Notes: generated by a model not told the origin, from the letters alone. Shown: positions 12,181 to 24,617, numbered from the stretch's first letter. The stretch: DNA of 64,000 nucleotides from Apoda limacodes (GCA_946406115.1 OX291557.1:21236501-21300500); one strand, 5' to 3'. Translations and numbers: made by a program.

Positions 12181-13145
12181 ATAGATTTTTTTCCTTCCTT
12201 TATTGCTGATTTCTTGCTATGGAATCCTAGAAACGCTTAAAGTTTACGTACGATGACAGTAACTTCAATCAAAATCTTCATACGCTACTAGCACGAAGAC
12301 CAGAATAGCAACTTATAATTACGTATATCAATATCTAAATAAGAATGTGTATCTGCAATAATCTCAAACAGTAATTTTATATTAACTATCTTCAAACAGT
12401 TGAAATGAGAAGATTCCTAAACATTACTTAACTTGCATTCAGCACCTAACGAAGATAAGGATAAAAGCAAACCCTCGTTAGTACACCGAATAGACTCTTC
12501 AGGCATTTTATTACATTGATATCCTAAACTACTATTTGTATACATCACTGTCAAGCACACAGCGCAACAAATGTAATAGAGCATTAAACATTTCAATACA
12601 AATTATCGCTCAAGATGCAAGAAACAGCATCCAATTTCACGGGCACTAAATAAAATTAGCATTCAACTGACAGATTAACAAAGCGATATCAATAATTCGC
12701 ACAGAACGAGCTGAACGAACGGACGTAAGCTATTTATCAAGCAACATACACGATAATATGCATGCAATAATGAAAGTTGATGGTAATATAAACTATGCAC
12801 GTATGAGGCGTAACAATTCAGTTAATAGGTGTGCAATAATTGCAGAGAGGATCGGCGATGTTAGATGTTCGTAAACACAAGGTACCAGTCAAGAAAGAAT
12901 GCGGCGGTAAGCATTTCTCTTAGAGCGCAATTACAATTCAATTTTGTGTGAAGCACTTAAATGGGTATAGGTGCAGTACGAATAGCGCTCGTTCCGTAGA
13001 CGGTGCTTGATTATACACTGATTACTTGTTGCCAAGTGTTTTTGTGATGCGAGTAATCAAAGCGCAATAAGAAATATTTTTTTTTACGTTGACATTGGCT
13101 TGCCTTTTTGTCAGTTTGCTATAAAAGATAGCTTTTCATTAATAT
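12181..13145. other. Anonymous AT-rich stretch
   Basis: No gene or repeat was recognised. Confidence 0.4.
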
Positions 13146-13915
13146 AAAAAAAAAACCGGCCAAGTGCGAGTCTGGCTCGCGCACCGAGGGTTCCGTGTAA
13201 AATTATTATAGGTAGTTGTATATTATTAAAGATATTTCTATTATATGATGTGACTAAAAATTTACGGTTTTTGAAATTTTTCCTTTATCTGTGCTATAAG
13301 ACGTTGCTTTGTACCAAATTTCAAGATTCTGAGTACACGGGAAGTACCCTGTTCGTTTTGATTCACTTGCGAGTAGTTGCGAGTTTGAAAATATGCGGCT
13401 TAAATTGCTGTTTCTTTTGATTGCGTTAACATAGAAGTTTGATTTTGTTACAGCTTAAAGGTATTATAGACCTGAGTATTGGAGATGAATTTCAATTTAA
13501 TACCTCTACGCGTTCATGAGGAATGGGGTAGTAACTGTCAAATTATTAATAATATTTTTATTATATGATGTAACTAAAAATTTACGGTTTTCGAAATTTT
13601 TCCTTTATCTGTGCTATAAGACGTTGCTTCGTACCAAATTTTAGGATTCTGAGTTCACGGGAAGTACCCTGTAGATTTTGATTCCCTTGAGAGTTTCGAA
13701 AATTTGCGGCATAAACGGCTGTATCTTTTGATTGTATTGGCTTAGAAGTTTGATTTTTTCACAGCTTCAAGGGACAGTAGACTTGTGTATTGCGTATTAG
13801 CTTGATACCTTCACGCGTTCCTGAGAAAAAGGGTCTTGACAGACGGACAGACAGACGGACAACAAAGTGATCCTATAAGGGTTCCGTTTTTTCCTTTTGA
13901 GGTACGGACCCTAAA
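13146..13915 (+). repeat. CCGGCCAAGTGCG dispersed repeat, long copy with internal duplication
   Basis: The head AACCGGCCAAGTGCGAGTC and the tail (GACAGACGGACAGACAGACG, then ATCCTATAAGGGTTCCG and a GGTACGG block) mark the two ends of a widespread lepidopteran repeat. Inside, the segment starting TTCTATTATATGATGTGACT (about 13236) recurs about 13556 with strong similarity for over 140 bp, so the copy contains a direct duplication of roughly 320-bp period. It is non-coding. Confidence 0.75.
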
Positions 13916-15269
13916 AAACACCATTTCGACACTTATCCCCTAAGGTATGGTTAGAGATATTACGAACGTTAGCTGTTAACAATGTTTGTATTAGATATAC
14001 GATTCACAGATGTTAATTCCGTCTCATAAACTTGATAGATGGCGATCCTGTCACCGTATCAAGGACAAACTAGACTTGATACAAGTTTTCAATTTAGATA
14101 TTGAAAGAAATTCTACTGAAAATAGAATCCGGAACCTTCGACCTTTGATGGCTGATTGATGATTGAGTGAGTTTGATGATTTGATTGAATCAGTTGTAAA
14201 TACAACAAATTAGCAAATAAAATTTTGATGACTTTCTTAAATTAGCTGTTTAAATGCGTCTGTGTTTAAATCTCAATAAAAACTAACCATCCATTGACCA
14301 CGTACTTATAGAAAAGGCTCCTTAAGGTTGCATTCAAAACAAACCAGGCTTAAATAGGACGTTGGTCTTAACGGGATGACTCGCCGGGTTATCTTCGTCT
14401 CATTCTCCGACGTCGACGATAAGATTTCCTAGCGACGCTCTCACCAAATGCGGGATTGTTACGGCGCTGGTGCGAGATGATCGATAATAATGGTAATTTT
14501 GTCTGTAACACGTGTAGCATCGACCGTTCGACGGTCCGATCACGATAGCCGCCTGTTTGCCCTATTAGAACGTGCAAAGGGTAGACATCACGCCAGAATT
14601 CAAAATCAGCTAGTATCTTTTTGGAAATAAACATAGGTCAAGTATAAAAGTATTATAGTCTTTATAATATGTGTAGCTGTAAGAAATTGTGAATCTTTAT
14701 TATCCAATAAATTAGAATTTGCTCTTTTATAAAAAAACATATTCTTCATAGGTAAAGTTGATGGTAATAATAGTGTATCTTTAGAACTATTTTGTAAAGA
14801 TATTAATACATATAAAATACTTTACCCTAAGTAAATAGCCTAAGCGGTTAAATAACAAACTTAGCTTACATAGCCGAACGATACTGACAATGACATATGC
14901 AAGCAGTACTCTATAAGTAAACAGTCACAGAGAATGTCTGAGAATGAGAAGACGACGAAGTTTTAACTGTACAAACGGTGTGTATTTACGAGACGTCCAG
15001 CCTTCTCGGAGTCCTATAATGGCAACACAATATCACAATCCAGGCACAGATTTATGTTCGGGCGCATCGCGTTCTTGCACACGGAAATCCCATAGTTATT
15101 TACCAGTTGCAAGTTAAGTGCGGCAGATTTATCGGTTGTGCGCTCGCTTCGGACGATCTCGTTTCCGTGCGTTCCGTCTACAACCGCGCTGGTGCACTAT
15201 GATAAATGTGACCCGGTCTCACTACATAGTATGCATCAACAATAATGAGAAAATGATAAATCGGTTTTT
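13916..15269. other. Anonymous stretch
   Basis: A somewhat GC-richer segment at about 14380-14630 has an 81-codon minus-strand frame ending in an Arg-rich tail. I recognise no domain in it. Confidence 0.35.
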
Positions 15270-15650
15270 ACCAATTTGGACTCAAAAAGCTCCAAGGAAG
15301 AAAATAAAAAAAAAATTACAAATTTGTTCACCTGTAACTAAGGATGTAGAGACTACAGATGAGTAAGTCGTCACCAGAGATAATAAGAAAAAAAGAGGGA
15401 ATGATTTTCACCAATTGGGACCAAAAGCTTTAAGAAAAAATACAAATCTGTTATCTGAAATTGTAACTAAGCATGTAAAGACCACATATGAGTAAGTCTG
15501 CACCACAGATAATGAGAAAAAGAAATCTAACCAATTCGAAAAAAGGCTACAGGATAACGAGAAATTAAAAAAAGGAAGTTAATAGGAACACAACGAATCT
15601 GTTTCCTTCTAAGTATTTAGAGACTAAAGACGAGTTCAAATAAATATTCT
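15270..15650. repeat. Degenerate tandem repeat, about 120-140 bp unit
   Basis: Three diverged units begin at about 15270, 15410 and 15530. They share ACCAATT, AAAAGCT, CAAAT(C/T)TGTT and GTAACTAAG followed by TGAGTAAGTC. Copies are interrupted by small indels. The function, if any, is unknown. Confidence 0.55.
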
Positions 15651-16683
15651 TTACACAGAATCTTCATTTAAACATCAAAATCTTATATTAAACGCTATAA
15701 TCTTTATTGATTACACAAATAATATAAAGGATTCAAGACAATTTGTTATATTCGACACTGCATCAGTACTAGTCTCGTGTGAAATTACAGTCGGCCATTT
15801 GTCAGGCGAGTAGTAGGCGCTAGACTTTGTGTACAACAGTTATTAATTTCATTAGCCCACTCTTAATCAAACGCTCTGAACTGCGGTGGGTGAACGGCAC
15901 GAAGCTTTACTAGTAATATTTAGAAGCATCAATGGATGAGGTAATTTATTACTTACATAGTTTACAATGGTCACTTTGTTTATTATTACAAATCTTTCAA
16001 TAGTTATGGAAAGTATACTCGATTTTTTGTTCCATTTGAGCTCAGGTGCGACAGATCCGGTTGAAGTGGGTACGTTGTGATTCGACCAGCAGCACACATA
16101 TTATGTGAGTTACCCACGTACAGTGTTTTTTTTTTTTTTAGAAAAACGTTCTAATAGGTCTTGGGTTTACCTCTTACAAATTTCAAACCCCTAATTATAA
16201 TAAGTAATTATCATTGCCTTTGCATCTATCTGGATCGCCTTAACGACCAAATATGCACAGATTTTATACCAAGTCATCAGTGAGCAAGTTTTGTAATATA
16301 GATTGAAAAGAATCATTTTTGTTTTCTTTAGAAAAAAGTTAAGAATTCATATGTTTCCATATAATTTATCGTTAATTAGGTTTAATGACCAAGCTCATAT
16401 TCCGCATAAGACTCAAGCACGTAATCTCACCTCATTGATCATGTGGACAGTGTTGAGACTCTGAGCTAGAGACACAATTGTCGAGATTGGCATAATGACA
16501 CGTGCCCGGAGCTTCAGCTTACTTATGGCCACATTACCGTGACATGTTGACGCATGTCCAATTATTACGCACAATCTGTTCGCTCGCGTAAAATATATGA
16601 ATAAGACACCTAGCAGCCATTAATAAGTATCGCATGTATGATGTTAGTCACTATGAAGGGACGAGGTAATGTTGCCGTATATA
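15651..16683. other. Anonymous AT-rich stretch
   Basis: No gene or repeat was recognised. The minus-strand 76-codon frame at 15867-16097 has no motif. Confidence 0.35.
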
Positions 16684-18347
16684 TGTTACAGCCAAAGTAC
16701 TAAATCCGGATATTATATATATATTATCTAGCCATTATTTATAATGTCTACTTAATTTAGATAAAGTGATAATTGACACAGAATTAATCACATTAACTAG
16801 CAATTTTATATAATATCTTCGAAGACTAGGATATTGTAATAAAACAAGTAGGTTTAGGTAAAGATTATAAAATTATATTTCAATTTGTCTTAAGCATACC
16901 TAACTATATGAGTAGCAACACTGTTATAATATAATTATAATGTTTATTTTAAGAATTAAAATAACATTGTCATAGATAATAATTCTACGATAATTAGCAT
17001 TGTTATAATGTTATTTAATTTTAATTTATAAAGTAAATTTAAAGCTCACTAGCCATAAAACTTAATTTAAAAAACACAGAGATCAATACAAGTATTTGGT
17101 ATCACTCTTTGAAGACTACATTAAAAAATATTTAAAATGAACTGACAATAAAATGGGTCATAATTATTATTTATTCTCACAATTCTTGTGACATTTTGAA
17201 TTGCACATGAGGTTTGACTTTTTACATTTACACCTATTAGAAACGCATTCTCCAGTACAGTTGCAATACTGAAATCCTTTGCCGCCAAGATGTTACTCTT
17301 TTTTTGCACATTCTCTGATGGTAACTTCATGTTGAGGTTTCTTTGCAGACAGTAAACTGATTCCTTGCATAAAGTTGAATTAGAATGCCATACTTAGTGC
17401 CTCACTTATAAATTCCTTCTGTCTCCTGAGAAATTATAACAGCCATAATGTTTCATCGGCTTTGGCGCGGTCTACATCAGGAATTTCTCTTCTCTTCTGC
17501 TTGTACGAATTTTGTTAGGTGAACTTGATACACCATGATGAATTTATAATCACCATCACCTTGTGATTGCATGTCTATAAGATCAACTTGGAACCTTGAA
17601 TTAAGCTTGCTACTGATAATCGGTTTTACAACAAGACCTTTTTTGACAAACTTCTTTTTTCTGATAAGACGAGTTCAGCAGTTACATTTTTATATCTTAA
17701 TTTTAACTCTTTCATCATTCTGACTCTACCGCCGTGTCTAATACTAATATGGCAGTCGTGGATTATTTGAAAAGTTCTGTCTAAGTGAGCATAGTACATA
17801 ATGGGATCACCTTCGTTTTTCATCGGAACTATTAGTTTTTCTGATGCTCCAAATTTAACGACATCGTATCTTGCTAGGCGCTGGTAATCTTCAGGTGTTT
17901 TCTTAGTAATCTTGCTCTTTGATTCTTTTACTTTAAAAATCAAAGACAAATATTGATCATTTGTAAACAACTGATTTTTTCCTTTACTTGCAATAAGTAT
18001 AGTGATAGTTTTAAGGAAACGTTTTTCATTTCATCTGCCATCATCAGATACGCATGTAAAAACTCGCGGAAATTGCGTCACACACGGCGTGACCTCTCAT
18101 TACAAAACGACAAGCCACGAGAGCACGAGAGAGTGGTGAGCACGCCACGCGGCAGCGTTATGAAGAGCGGGAGGGGTAACAAGTCAGTTAGACCGTATTT
18201 ATATTTACTTTGGCTATCTTTGACCCGCTATTATGAATAATATCCAGATAAAGTGATTTATTTATCACATTGCCTAGTCAATTTTGCTATTATATACAAT
18301 GATCAGTCATTATGTATAATGTCTATTTAATCACTATGACTGTAACA
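16684..18347 (-). mobile_element. Ginger-like DNA transposon, internally deleted
   Basis: The element begins TGTTACAGCCAAAGTACTAA and ends, read inward from the other side, TGTTACAGTCATAGTGATTA. The ends are inverted and fit the TGTNR termini described for Ginger transposons. Both sides are flanked by TATA, compatible with a 4-bp target duplication, although the local AT bias weakens this. Subterminal AT-rich blocks such as TAGATAAAGTGAT and CAGATAAAGTGAT also recur near the two ends. The interior carries a broken integrase gene on the minus strand. At 1664 bp it is short because the integrase core is missing. Confidence 0.7.
17167..18041 (-). pseudogene. KRBA2-like integrase (transposase) relic
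   Basis: Known members of this family are integrase-type recombinases that cut and paste the element. Minus-strand reading begins at a plausible start near 18041 (MADEMK) and shifts frame in an A-run. It then gives TNDQYLSLIFKVKESKSK and an HGGRVRMMKELKLRYKNVTA segment, where family members have an H-x-G-R zinc-binding-like region. Next is the start of the catalytic core, NSRFQVDLIDMQSQGDGDYK and FIMVYQVHLTKFV, holding the first catalytic Asp. The second Asp (SDNG block) and the Glu are absent, apparently deleted near 17400-17520. The reading resumes at HEVTIRECAKKE, a stop, then GFQYCNCTGECVSNRCKCKK and a CNSKCHKNC end, the Cys-rich tail typical of the family. The gene is dead. Confidence 0.8.
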
Positions 18348-19767
18348 TATATATATATCCTAGATATGGTACGCCAGGCAGGGAACAAATGAACCAGCGA
18401 AAGGAGAAATATCGCAAAATCCCTTTAAATATATGACTGGCTTTGTTGAAAATTGAGAAAACGTCAGGAATAACGAATAAGGACACTATAAGTATATCAT
18501 TATAATACTGTTTGAATTAAATGATCGATTTTTGGCACATTTCACTTTCATTTTACATACATCGAATACTTCAGATCGTAGGATAGCCTATCTTGGACCC
18601 TCATAAGCACCTTCCATTTATTTCTTTCAACCTCTCAAGGGGTTCGCAGAAAACAATCACGTGAGAACACCCCTTAGGCAGCCCAATCAGTTGAAACAAA
18701 TAGTATTAATTTATCAAGACGATCTAACGTCAAAGAGCGTTTAGATGAAGAATTTCATGTGAAACTTAATTTACATATTTATTACGCATCAATACAACAT
18801 TTTCAATACATAAATGAATTCCAAAACTGGTAAACTATTCGTCTTTGGCGTAATTTTTCAGACAAGACACAAAATATCAATGATGTTATTGATACACCTG
18901 TTTGGTTACTTAGTAATCAATTTTAGTAACTTTTTTATGTTAACAAAAAAGATACTCTATCACTATAATTACGATTAATGGTTGTAATGTTTCCTAATGT
19001 CCAACAGTTGGGGAGTCGTGGCGTCCATGCGGGCAGGTTGACAAAATATTGTCGTTTGCAAGTGGACACTGGCAATACTGACACTGAATGCTTAATGTTC
19101 CTTTCAGTTAGAGCCGGTATTCCGGCGGGTGGAGACGTTAATTAATGAACATTAAACCGATTAGTCGTAGTGGACCGCCCACGCGCAGTTTAAGTAATGA
19201 GAGATTATATGGAAATATCGCTTCCATTATATATATATATATAATATTTATACTCCCTGCCCCTAAAAAGGTCTCAAGTTAATTAGTAAGGGAGAAAGTG
19301 TTAATATATCTAACTTCTAACTAATCTCTAAGGAGTTAATTTGTATTTGAAAAACTACGATTGCGTAATAACTGCTAATTATTACGCTATAATACTACTC
19401 TGTTTTATATGATATTAATTCACTGCTACCCACTAGCCCTGCAACTACTGCGGCATATAATCGATTCGTAGCTTAGCGCCTACCTACAGCTGTTCAACGC
19501 AGGAATAAGTAACCTTGTTAATCAGACCACACAGTATGAGAAAAAGGAGCAGAAAAAAATACATTGGAAGTACGCTTATTTTAAGGTAAAAATAGTCGTA
19601 AGAAGTCTGGTGCTTTGTCTAGAGTACTACACTCTATTGACTACAAAACCTTTAAAGAGCAGCCATGTACTTATAATCTTTGCAAAGACTTTTTGCACAA
19701 ACCTAGACAAGATGCTAATATGACATAAATAAATGTTCAGAATAAAAACTTTTTAACAAAAAAAAAC
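18348..19767. other. Anonymous AT-rich stretch
   Basis: It contains an AT-dinucleotide tract near 19231-19251 and no recognisable gene. Confidence 0.4.
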
Positions 19768-20123
19768 AACCGGCTTCAAAAAGATGCACTTAAAAGGTAC
19801 CTTTTTACTTTTCTTCTTTTCAGTAACGAATTGCTTTTTTTTTTCTTGTACACTAAAAACATCCATACTCGTGACAAAGTTTTGTACAATCATCAACATG
19901 AAAGGCGTTTCACTAGTTCCAACTTAAAATTAATAATTTTTTGCTCCAAAAGTTTTAGTTTTAAATTCACTATAATAATAGGGGACCACCTGGAAAGTAT
20001 AACCTTTTAAATAAAAAAAGAATTTCTCAAATCGGTCCAGGCGTCTTCGAGAAATCGGGTAACATACATAAAAAAAAAGTCTCCCGACGAATTGAGAACC
20101 TCCTCCTTTTTTTGAAGTCGGTT
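19768..20123 (+). mobile_element. 356-bp MITE with AACCGGCTTC termini
   Basis: The left end AACCGGCTTCAAAAA and right end TTTTTTTGAAGTCGGTT are inverted copies of each other. The element has the same interior as the truncated copy at 3700-4026. A T-rich fragment with AGGAGGTTCTCAATTCG near 24630 may be a third, partial copy. No coding capacity is seen and the superfamily is not assigned. Confidence 0.75.
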
Positions 20124-20403
20124 AAAAATAAACAGATAGTCACAAGCACAGCTAGTTAGTTAATTTAAAGCTTTTTTACTTATAAGTGTCTATGTCTGTT
20201 ATATCACACATACATAAATAATCTATACCGTAGCCAAAAATATAGTTTTTAGAATTTTTATCTGTTTGTCTGTATTGGGATAAACTCAAAAAGTACTGCA
20301 TGGATTTACTTCAAATTTGGCACGAATATTATTAAGAAGTCGGGTCAACATATAAGCTACATATTATCACGCTATCACCTACGGGGAACGAGCAGTAAAC
20401 CTT

Positions 20404-20677
20404 TATTTCTGCAACGCGTTCTGTAACAACGTGTAATCTAACGACGCATATTTGACTTGCTTCTTAATTATTAATTATTTTACTCACACATAGCCATTTA
20501 TTCTATGTTAAAAAATCGTGTAAAGTCATAACTTAGATGTGTTATAATTTTTCACCATATAAAAATGTTTCCTATTTGCTAACTAGATGGCGTCGAATTA
20601 GATCGTGCTATGGTTTCGTTCACAAAAAGTGATCTTATAGTATAGCGTTCACGCAGATGACGCGGGCAGCAGCTAGT
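20404..20677 (+). mobile_element. Helitron-like 3' end, copy 1
   Basis: The segment ends in GACGCGGGCAGCAGCTAGT, which resembles the CTAG-type 3' terminus of lepidopteran Helitrons (insertion between A and T). An inverted copy of the whole 270 bp lies at 61219-61488. The upstream part at 20240-20400 (TTGTCTGTATTGGGATAAAC) may belong to the same element, so the true 5' boundary is unknown. Confidence 0.6.
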
Positions 20678-20988
20678 AACACAATTAGTATAATCATTAG
20701 TTAAGAATATTTTTTAAGATAACATGTTTTATTTTATCAAATCAAAAAAAAAAGAAAACTATTATTAATCGGTAAATCAGAGTCTCACTGGAACAAAACT
20801 CTGGAACTAGAAACGTGTTTTCTAATAGATTTAATTCCGCTACATCTCATGATTTACATCGCCATAATCATATACCTGTACGTAGTAAGTGTGTTGCGAA
20901 ATCTAGGTGAGCACTTATCTGCAGTCACAATTCTAACTTTGTCTATCTTATATTAATGATTTTTAAGTTTATTACTTAACTAGCTAAC

Positions 20989-21311
20989 CCGACGAACGTT
21001 GTTTCGCTACACTCCCACTCTCTTATCCCATGTACCTTTCAAATAGTAAAAGAATTCTCAATTAATTTCGGAAATTACCCTTCACACATAAACAACCTTA
21101 CAAAATCAGCTCCGCCCTTTATATAAGTTAAAGTTACTCCAGGGGGAACTTTTAAATTTTCAGATTTCGGGAAAAGTAGCTTGTGTCCTATTCCAAGACC
21201 TAACCTGTATTTAAATGTGCGCCAAGTTTCATCCCGATCCGTTCAGTGGTTAAAACGTGATTGAATAACATACATTCATGCAGAAATACTTTTACATATA
21301 TATTAGTAGGT
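20989..21311 (-). mobile_element. Short Helitron-like element, minus strand
   Basis: Read on the minus strand, it starts with a CTACTAATATAT-like 5' end, passes a CACTGAACGGATCGGGATG block and ends GTCGGGTTAGCTAGTT with the CTAGT 3' motif. It is a non-autonomous copy with no protein. Confidence 0.55.
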
Positions 21312-21988
21312 AGTAGTTATTATTCAATCCGTAATGATTGTAGCATAGACTTAAAGCTATCTTACAGAGCATATGCAAAGTTGTGTTTAAACCCTTTTGA
21401 ATTTCAAGTACTATTACATCTTATGAAATATTTATTACTATTTATACCTCTGTGTCCAATCTTAACTCACTTCTTATTACTCTGGGTGATATAACAATTT
21501 TTATTACAAAGATGTATAGTTGTAGAACATTGAATTTGTTTTATTACCTAATCAAATGTATTTTTGACCCAATATTAACCGAGATATAGCAGGTCAAAGT
21601 AAGACAAAAAACCACAAAATGTAAAAAAACAGCAGAAAATCAAGGCCCTTTAACTTTTTATTTTTATCTCTTCCTGGTCAATCATGTTAGTTACTTATTA
21701 ATATAAACAACTAAGAGTCTTACCCACGTTATAAAAGTTATTATAAACTTATTAGTTTGTTATAATTTTTTTTTTAAATCAACAAAAATGCAAAAATTTA
21801 AATTTTTCGTCAATTAAAAAAAAAACCATAAATAAATAAAATAAACACTTTGTTGTAACTTTTATATAGCGGTTTTCATAAGTAGGTATATATAAAAGAA
21901 GGACTGTTATAAGCGAAACATTTTTGGAGCTATTACTTAAACATTTATGCTGTTTTCAATGGAAGCAGAATTTTTGAAATAAAATATG
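21312..21988. other. Anonymous AT-rich stretch
   Basis: No gene or repeat was recognised. Confidence 0.4.
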
Positions 21989-22198
21989 TTTTTTTTTTTA
22001 TACCACTAAGGTGGCAAACAAGCACACGGTCCGCCTGGTGGTAAGGGGTCACCGTGGCCTATGTACGCTTGTAACACCAAGGGTATCACTCGCGCGTTGC
22101 CGACCCTTCAAAAATCCGATAACTTCTTTCTTGAAGAACCCCATACTGTAGTCCTTAGAGAAAACCTTGACAAGGAGCTCATTGCACAACCCAAGCGT
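21989..22198 (-). mobile_element. CR1/Jockey-like LINE 3' end, 5'-truncated
   Basis: This is the minus-strand copy of the same LINE tail as at 5688: poly-A, the CCACCTTAGTGGTAT block, GGGTCGGCAACGCGCGAG, then the last codons of the open frame (the FFKKEV region). It stops within the C-terminal coding region at a truncation point near 22198. Confidence 0.8.
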
Positions 22199-22694
22199 AA
22201 CAAGCGTTAATAAATGCCTATTTTTTTTTATTAAATAAACTTAAAACAAATTTGCGAAACGAAACTTCATTATTACTTTTGTGTACAAAATACCATAATT
22301 TAATTTTTTAAATTGGTATTTAATACTATAAAAAATATTTTGTGTTTTGTACCCTCCTTGGACGCGGCGGGCCCATGACAAACTTTGATCGTTGATTTAG
22401 AAACAAAACCTACGTTTGACTAGTAAATATTGAAAAGTTCAATATTCTACAACTTTCTGAAAGACATAGTACACATTAAATACTTAGTTTAGGATATAAA
22501 CGAAAAACTGAAAAAAAAAAACGAAAATTTTTTTCGTTAGCACAGGGTCCTCGTGGTCAAAAACTTACATTCTACGTCCTAGAGTATTCCTTATGACATC
22601 AAAATTTTATTGGCTTCGGAATACTTTGGATTATATAGCTCGTCAAGATATTATTTTGTCTCACACATAGTAAATAATACTGAAAGAAGCACTG
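22199..22694. other. Anonymous AT-rich stretch
   Basis: Nothing recognisable was seen. Confidence 0.4.
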
Positions 22695-22830
22695 TAGCGG
22701 CGATGGGCCTATCACCTGCCACGCGGGACTGAAGAGGTTGGTGGACGGAGACTGTCTCCCACATTATGATGGAGTGTGTCTGTTACCACCCCCTTCAGGG
22801 GATAAAATTGTGACGATATACATACATATA
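22695..22830 (-). repeat. Dispersed repeat, copy 2
   Basis: This is the inverted copy of the repeat at 4505-4690, sharing TGTGGGAGACAGTCTC and CCACCAACC in reverse orientation. It is bounded on its right by a CATACATA tract. Confidence 0.6.
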
Positions 22831-23532
22831 GTGTGACATAGTTTCAAGTAGCCTATGTTCTTTCTCGGGGCCAAATTTCATCTTAATCGGAACAGAGGTT
22901 TAAGCGTGAAGAGGTAACAGACAGCCACACAGTTACTTATTATTAGTTATTAGTTTATTGTTAGGAAAATAGATTTAAGGGTCTAAAAAATCAGCCCAAA
23001 ATCAATTTGAGATAATAGTCAACCCCTTTTAAAAACTATAACTTGGTAAAACAAACCTAGCTATTAAGACAGAGGTAAGAATCTGGTCAGCCTACCCAAG
23101 TAGATTAAATGGGGCGACTTAAGCTTAAATTGATTGATCGGATTTACAAGTTTTAAGACCATAATAATTATTCATAAGGTTTTAACTTAACTTCTTAAGT
23201 TTGACCATTTATAATGGTTCCAGTTCCTTAAGTAGATTAGTTGTTTGGCTTAAAATTTTATTTGGCTCGAAATAAATATTAGAGACCAGTATTATTTTTA
23301 TTGTAAATCTAGATTATATTCTCATTGTAAATCTACGAGTTCATTGCTCATTTAAATATTGGTTTGAAAATATTGAGTTTAAACTAGCGATGTAAAGTTA
23401 AGAAAAACGATATTGGACGGTAGGTATAGGAAATATTACAACAAAACTTTTATTGACTGTATATTTTGGACGAACAGAACACTTAAAACAAAATAAATAA
23501 AAAAAAAAATTAAACCAACTTCAAAAACTAAG
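22831..23532. other. Non-coding stretch with a repeat fragment
   Basis: The segment at 22831-22930 (AAGTAGCCTATGTTCTTTC, then AAATTTCATCTTAATCGG) resembles a recurrent repeat block seen again at 33990 and 34795. The rest is anonymous. Confidence 0.4.
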
Positions 23533-23692
23533 GGCCTAAAGCTAGCATTTTCGCAGAACATTGAGCTACGTGTGTTTTTTGTCTTGCTGTCGAATGCCGA
23601 TAGACAATTTTTACCTTTTTTTACTCCAAATTCCATTCGACTTCAAAGCGAAAAACACACGTAGTATTCTGACAAAATGGCAGCTTTAGGCC
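23533..23692. mobile_element. 160-bp MITE with GGCCTAAAGCT termini
   Basis: The two halves form a long imperfect inverted repeat. The left end reads GGCCTAAAGCTAGCATTTTC; the right end, reversed, reads GGCCTAAAGCTGCCATTTTG. Both arms continue into an ACGTGTGTTTTT block. The central part is TCGGCATTCGACAGCAAGAC on the minus strand. No protein is encoded. A truncated relative occurs at 12091-12180. Confidence 0.75.
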
Positions 23693-24421
23693 ATTTTTTT
23701 ACTTTTAAGTTGTTCTTTGAAGTTAGTTTAACTTTTATGTTAGAATTTTAATTTTCAAATATTATCAAACGAACGGACGAACAGGATGAAACTAAACGAT
23801 AAAGTGTTCCGTTTTTGCTGTTTCACAACGGGACCCTCAAATCATTTAACGGGAAAATGAACTGCTACAAGTACAAAGAACCTACATTTTTACCATTTAA
23901 CTGCGGGACCCTGAAAACCATCATACAGACGGATGGAGGGACTGACATAACAGAACTCAAGCGTAGACATAAAGATACTAAAATGTTTTGGTTTTCACCA
24001 TCCGGCTACGGAACCTTAACGTGAGACACGATGAAACAAAAAGGATTATAATTTTTTTTATTTTTAACTTGATCGTAAAATCAGTGTCTCTCTTAATAAT
24101 TTTAGAATAAACTATTGATCACAGTACGTACCAAAGCAACCGAGCCAGCATTTCGCATTGCCCAAGGCGTGCGGTTGACTTGTATAAATCGACTGCATTC
24201 ATACAGATAGCATTTCTGTTCTGTGATATTGTGACCACACATAATTTTCTCGGTATTAGGGTCTCGTACATTTTTTTTTCGTAAGATATCTTCAACGATT
24301 GGGGGGGCATTAATTTTATTCCAAAAACACCATAAACTCTTATATGCATTACAGTAAATTAAATTTGCTGATGATTTTTACCTAGTAGTTTTAATTAGTG
24401 TATTTCTATTCTACCATTTTG
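23693..24421. other. Non-coding stretch with old repeat traces
   Basis: Around 23805-24015 several GGGACCCT/GGAACC and GACGGATGG segments look like decayed pieces of the CCGGCCAAGTGCG repeat family. The open frames there have no domain. Confidence 0.35.
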
Positions 24422-24617
24422 ACGTGACAACGTCTTATAAATTGGTTTGCCGGGTGACACTTCAAGAAACTGCGTTACGCTCCGCTCACGTTATGCGCTC
24501 ACAATGAGAGCGAGTGAGAGGCACGCGCCCGCCTAAGAGCGAGAGAGACAGACATAAAATCATTGTCACGTAAAACTTTCGCCCGTATACCGACTTTACA
24601 GGCAACCAGTTTTTTTA
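24422..24617 (+). mobile_element. MITE, subfamily B, copy 1
   Basis: The 5' two-thirds is nearly identical to the subfamily A element (starts ACGTGACAACGTC), but a 9-bp block (GGCATGGTT plus neighbours) is absent. The 3' end also differs: ATTGTCACGT is followed by an extra 45 bp, AAAACTTTCGCCCGTATACC to AACCAGTTTTTTT. The copy at 55499-55692 has exactly the same extended end, which defines the subfamily. Confidence 0.8.
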
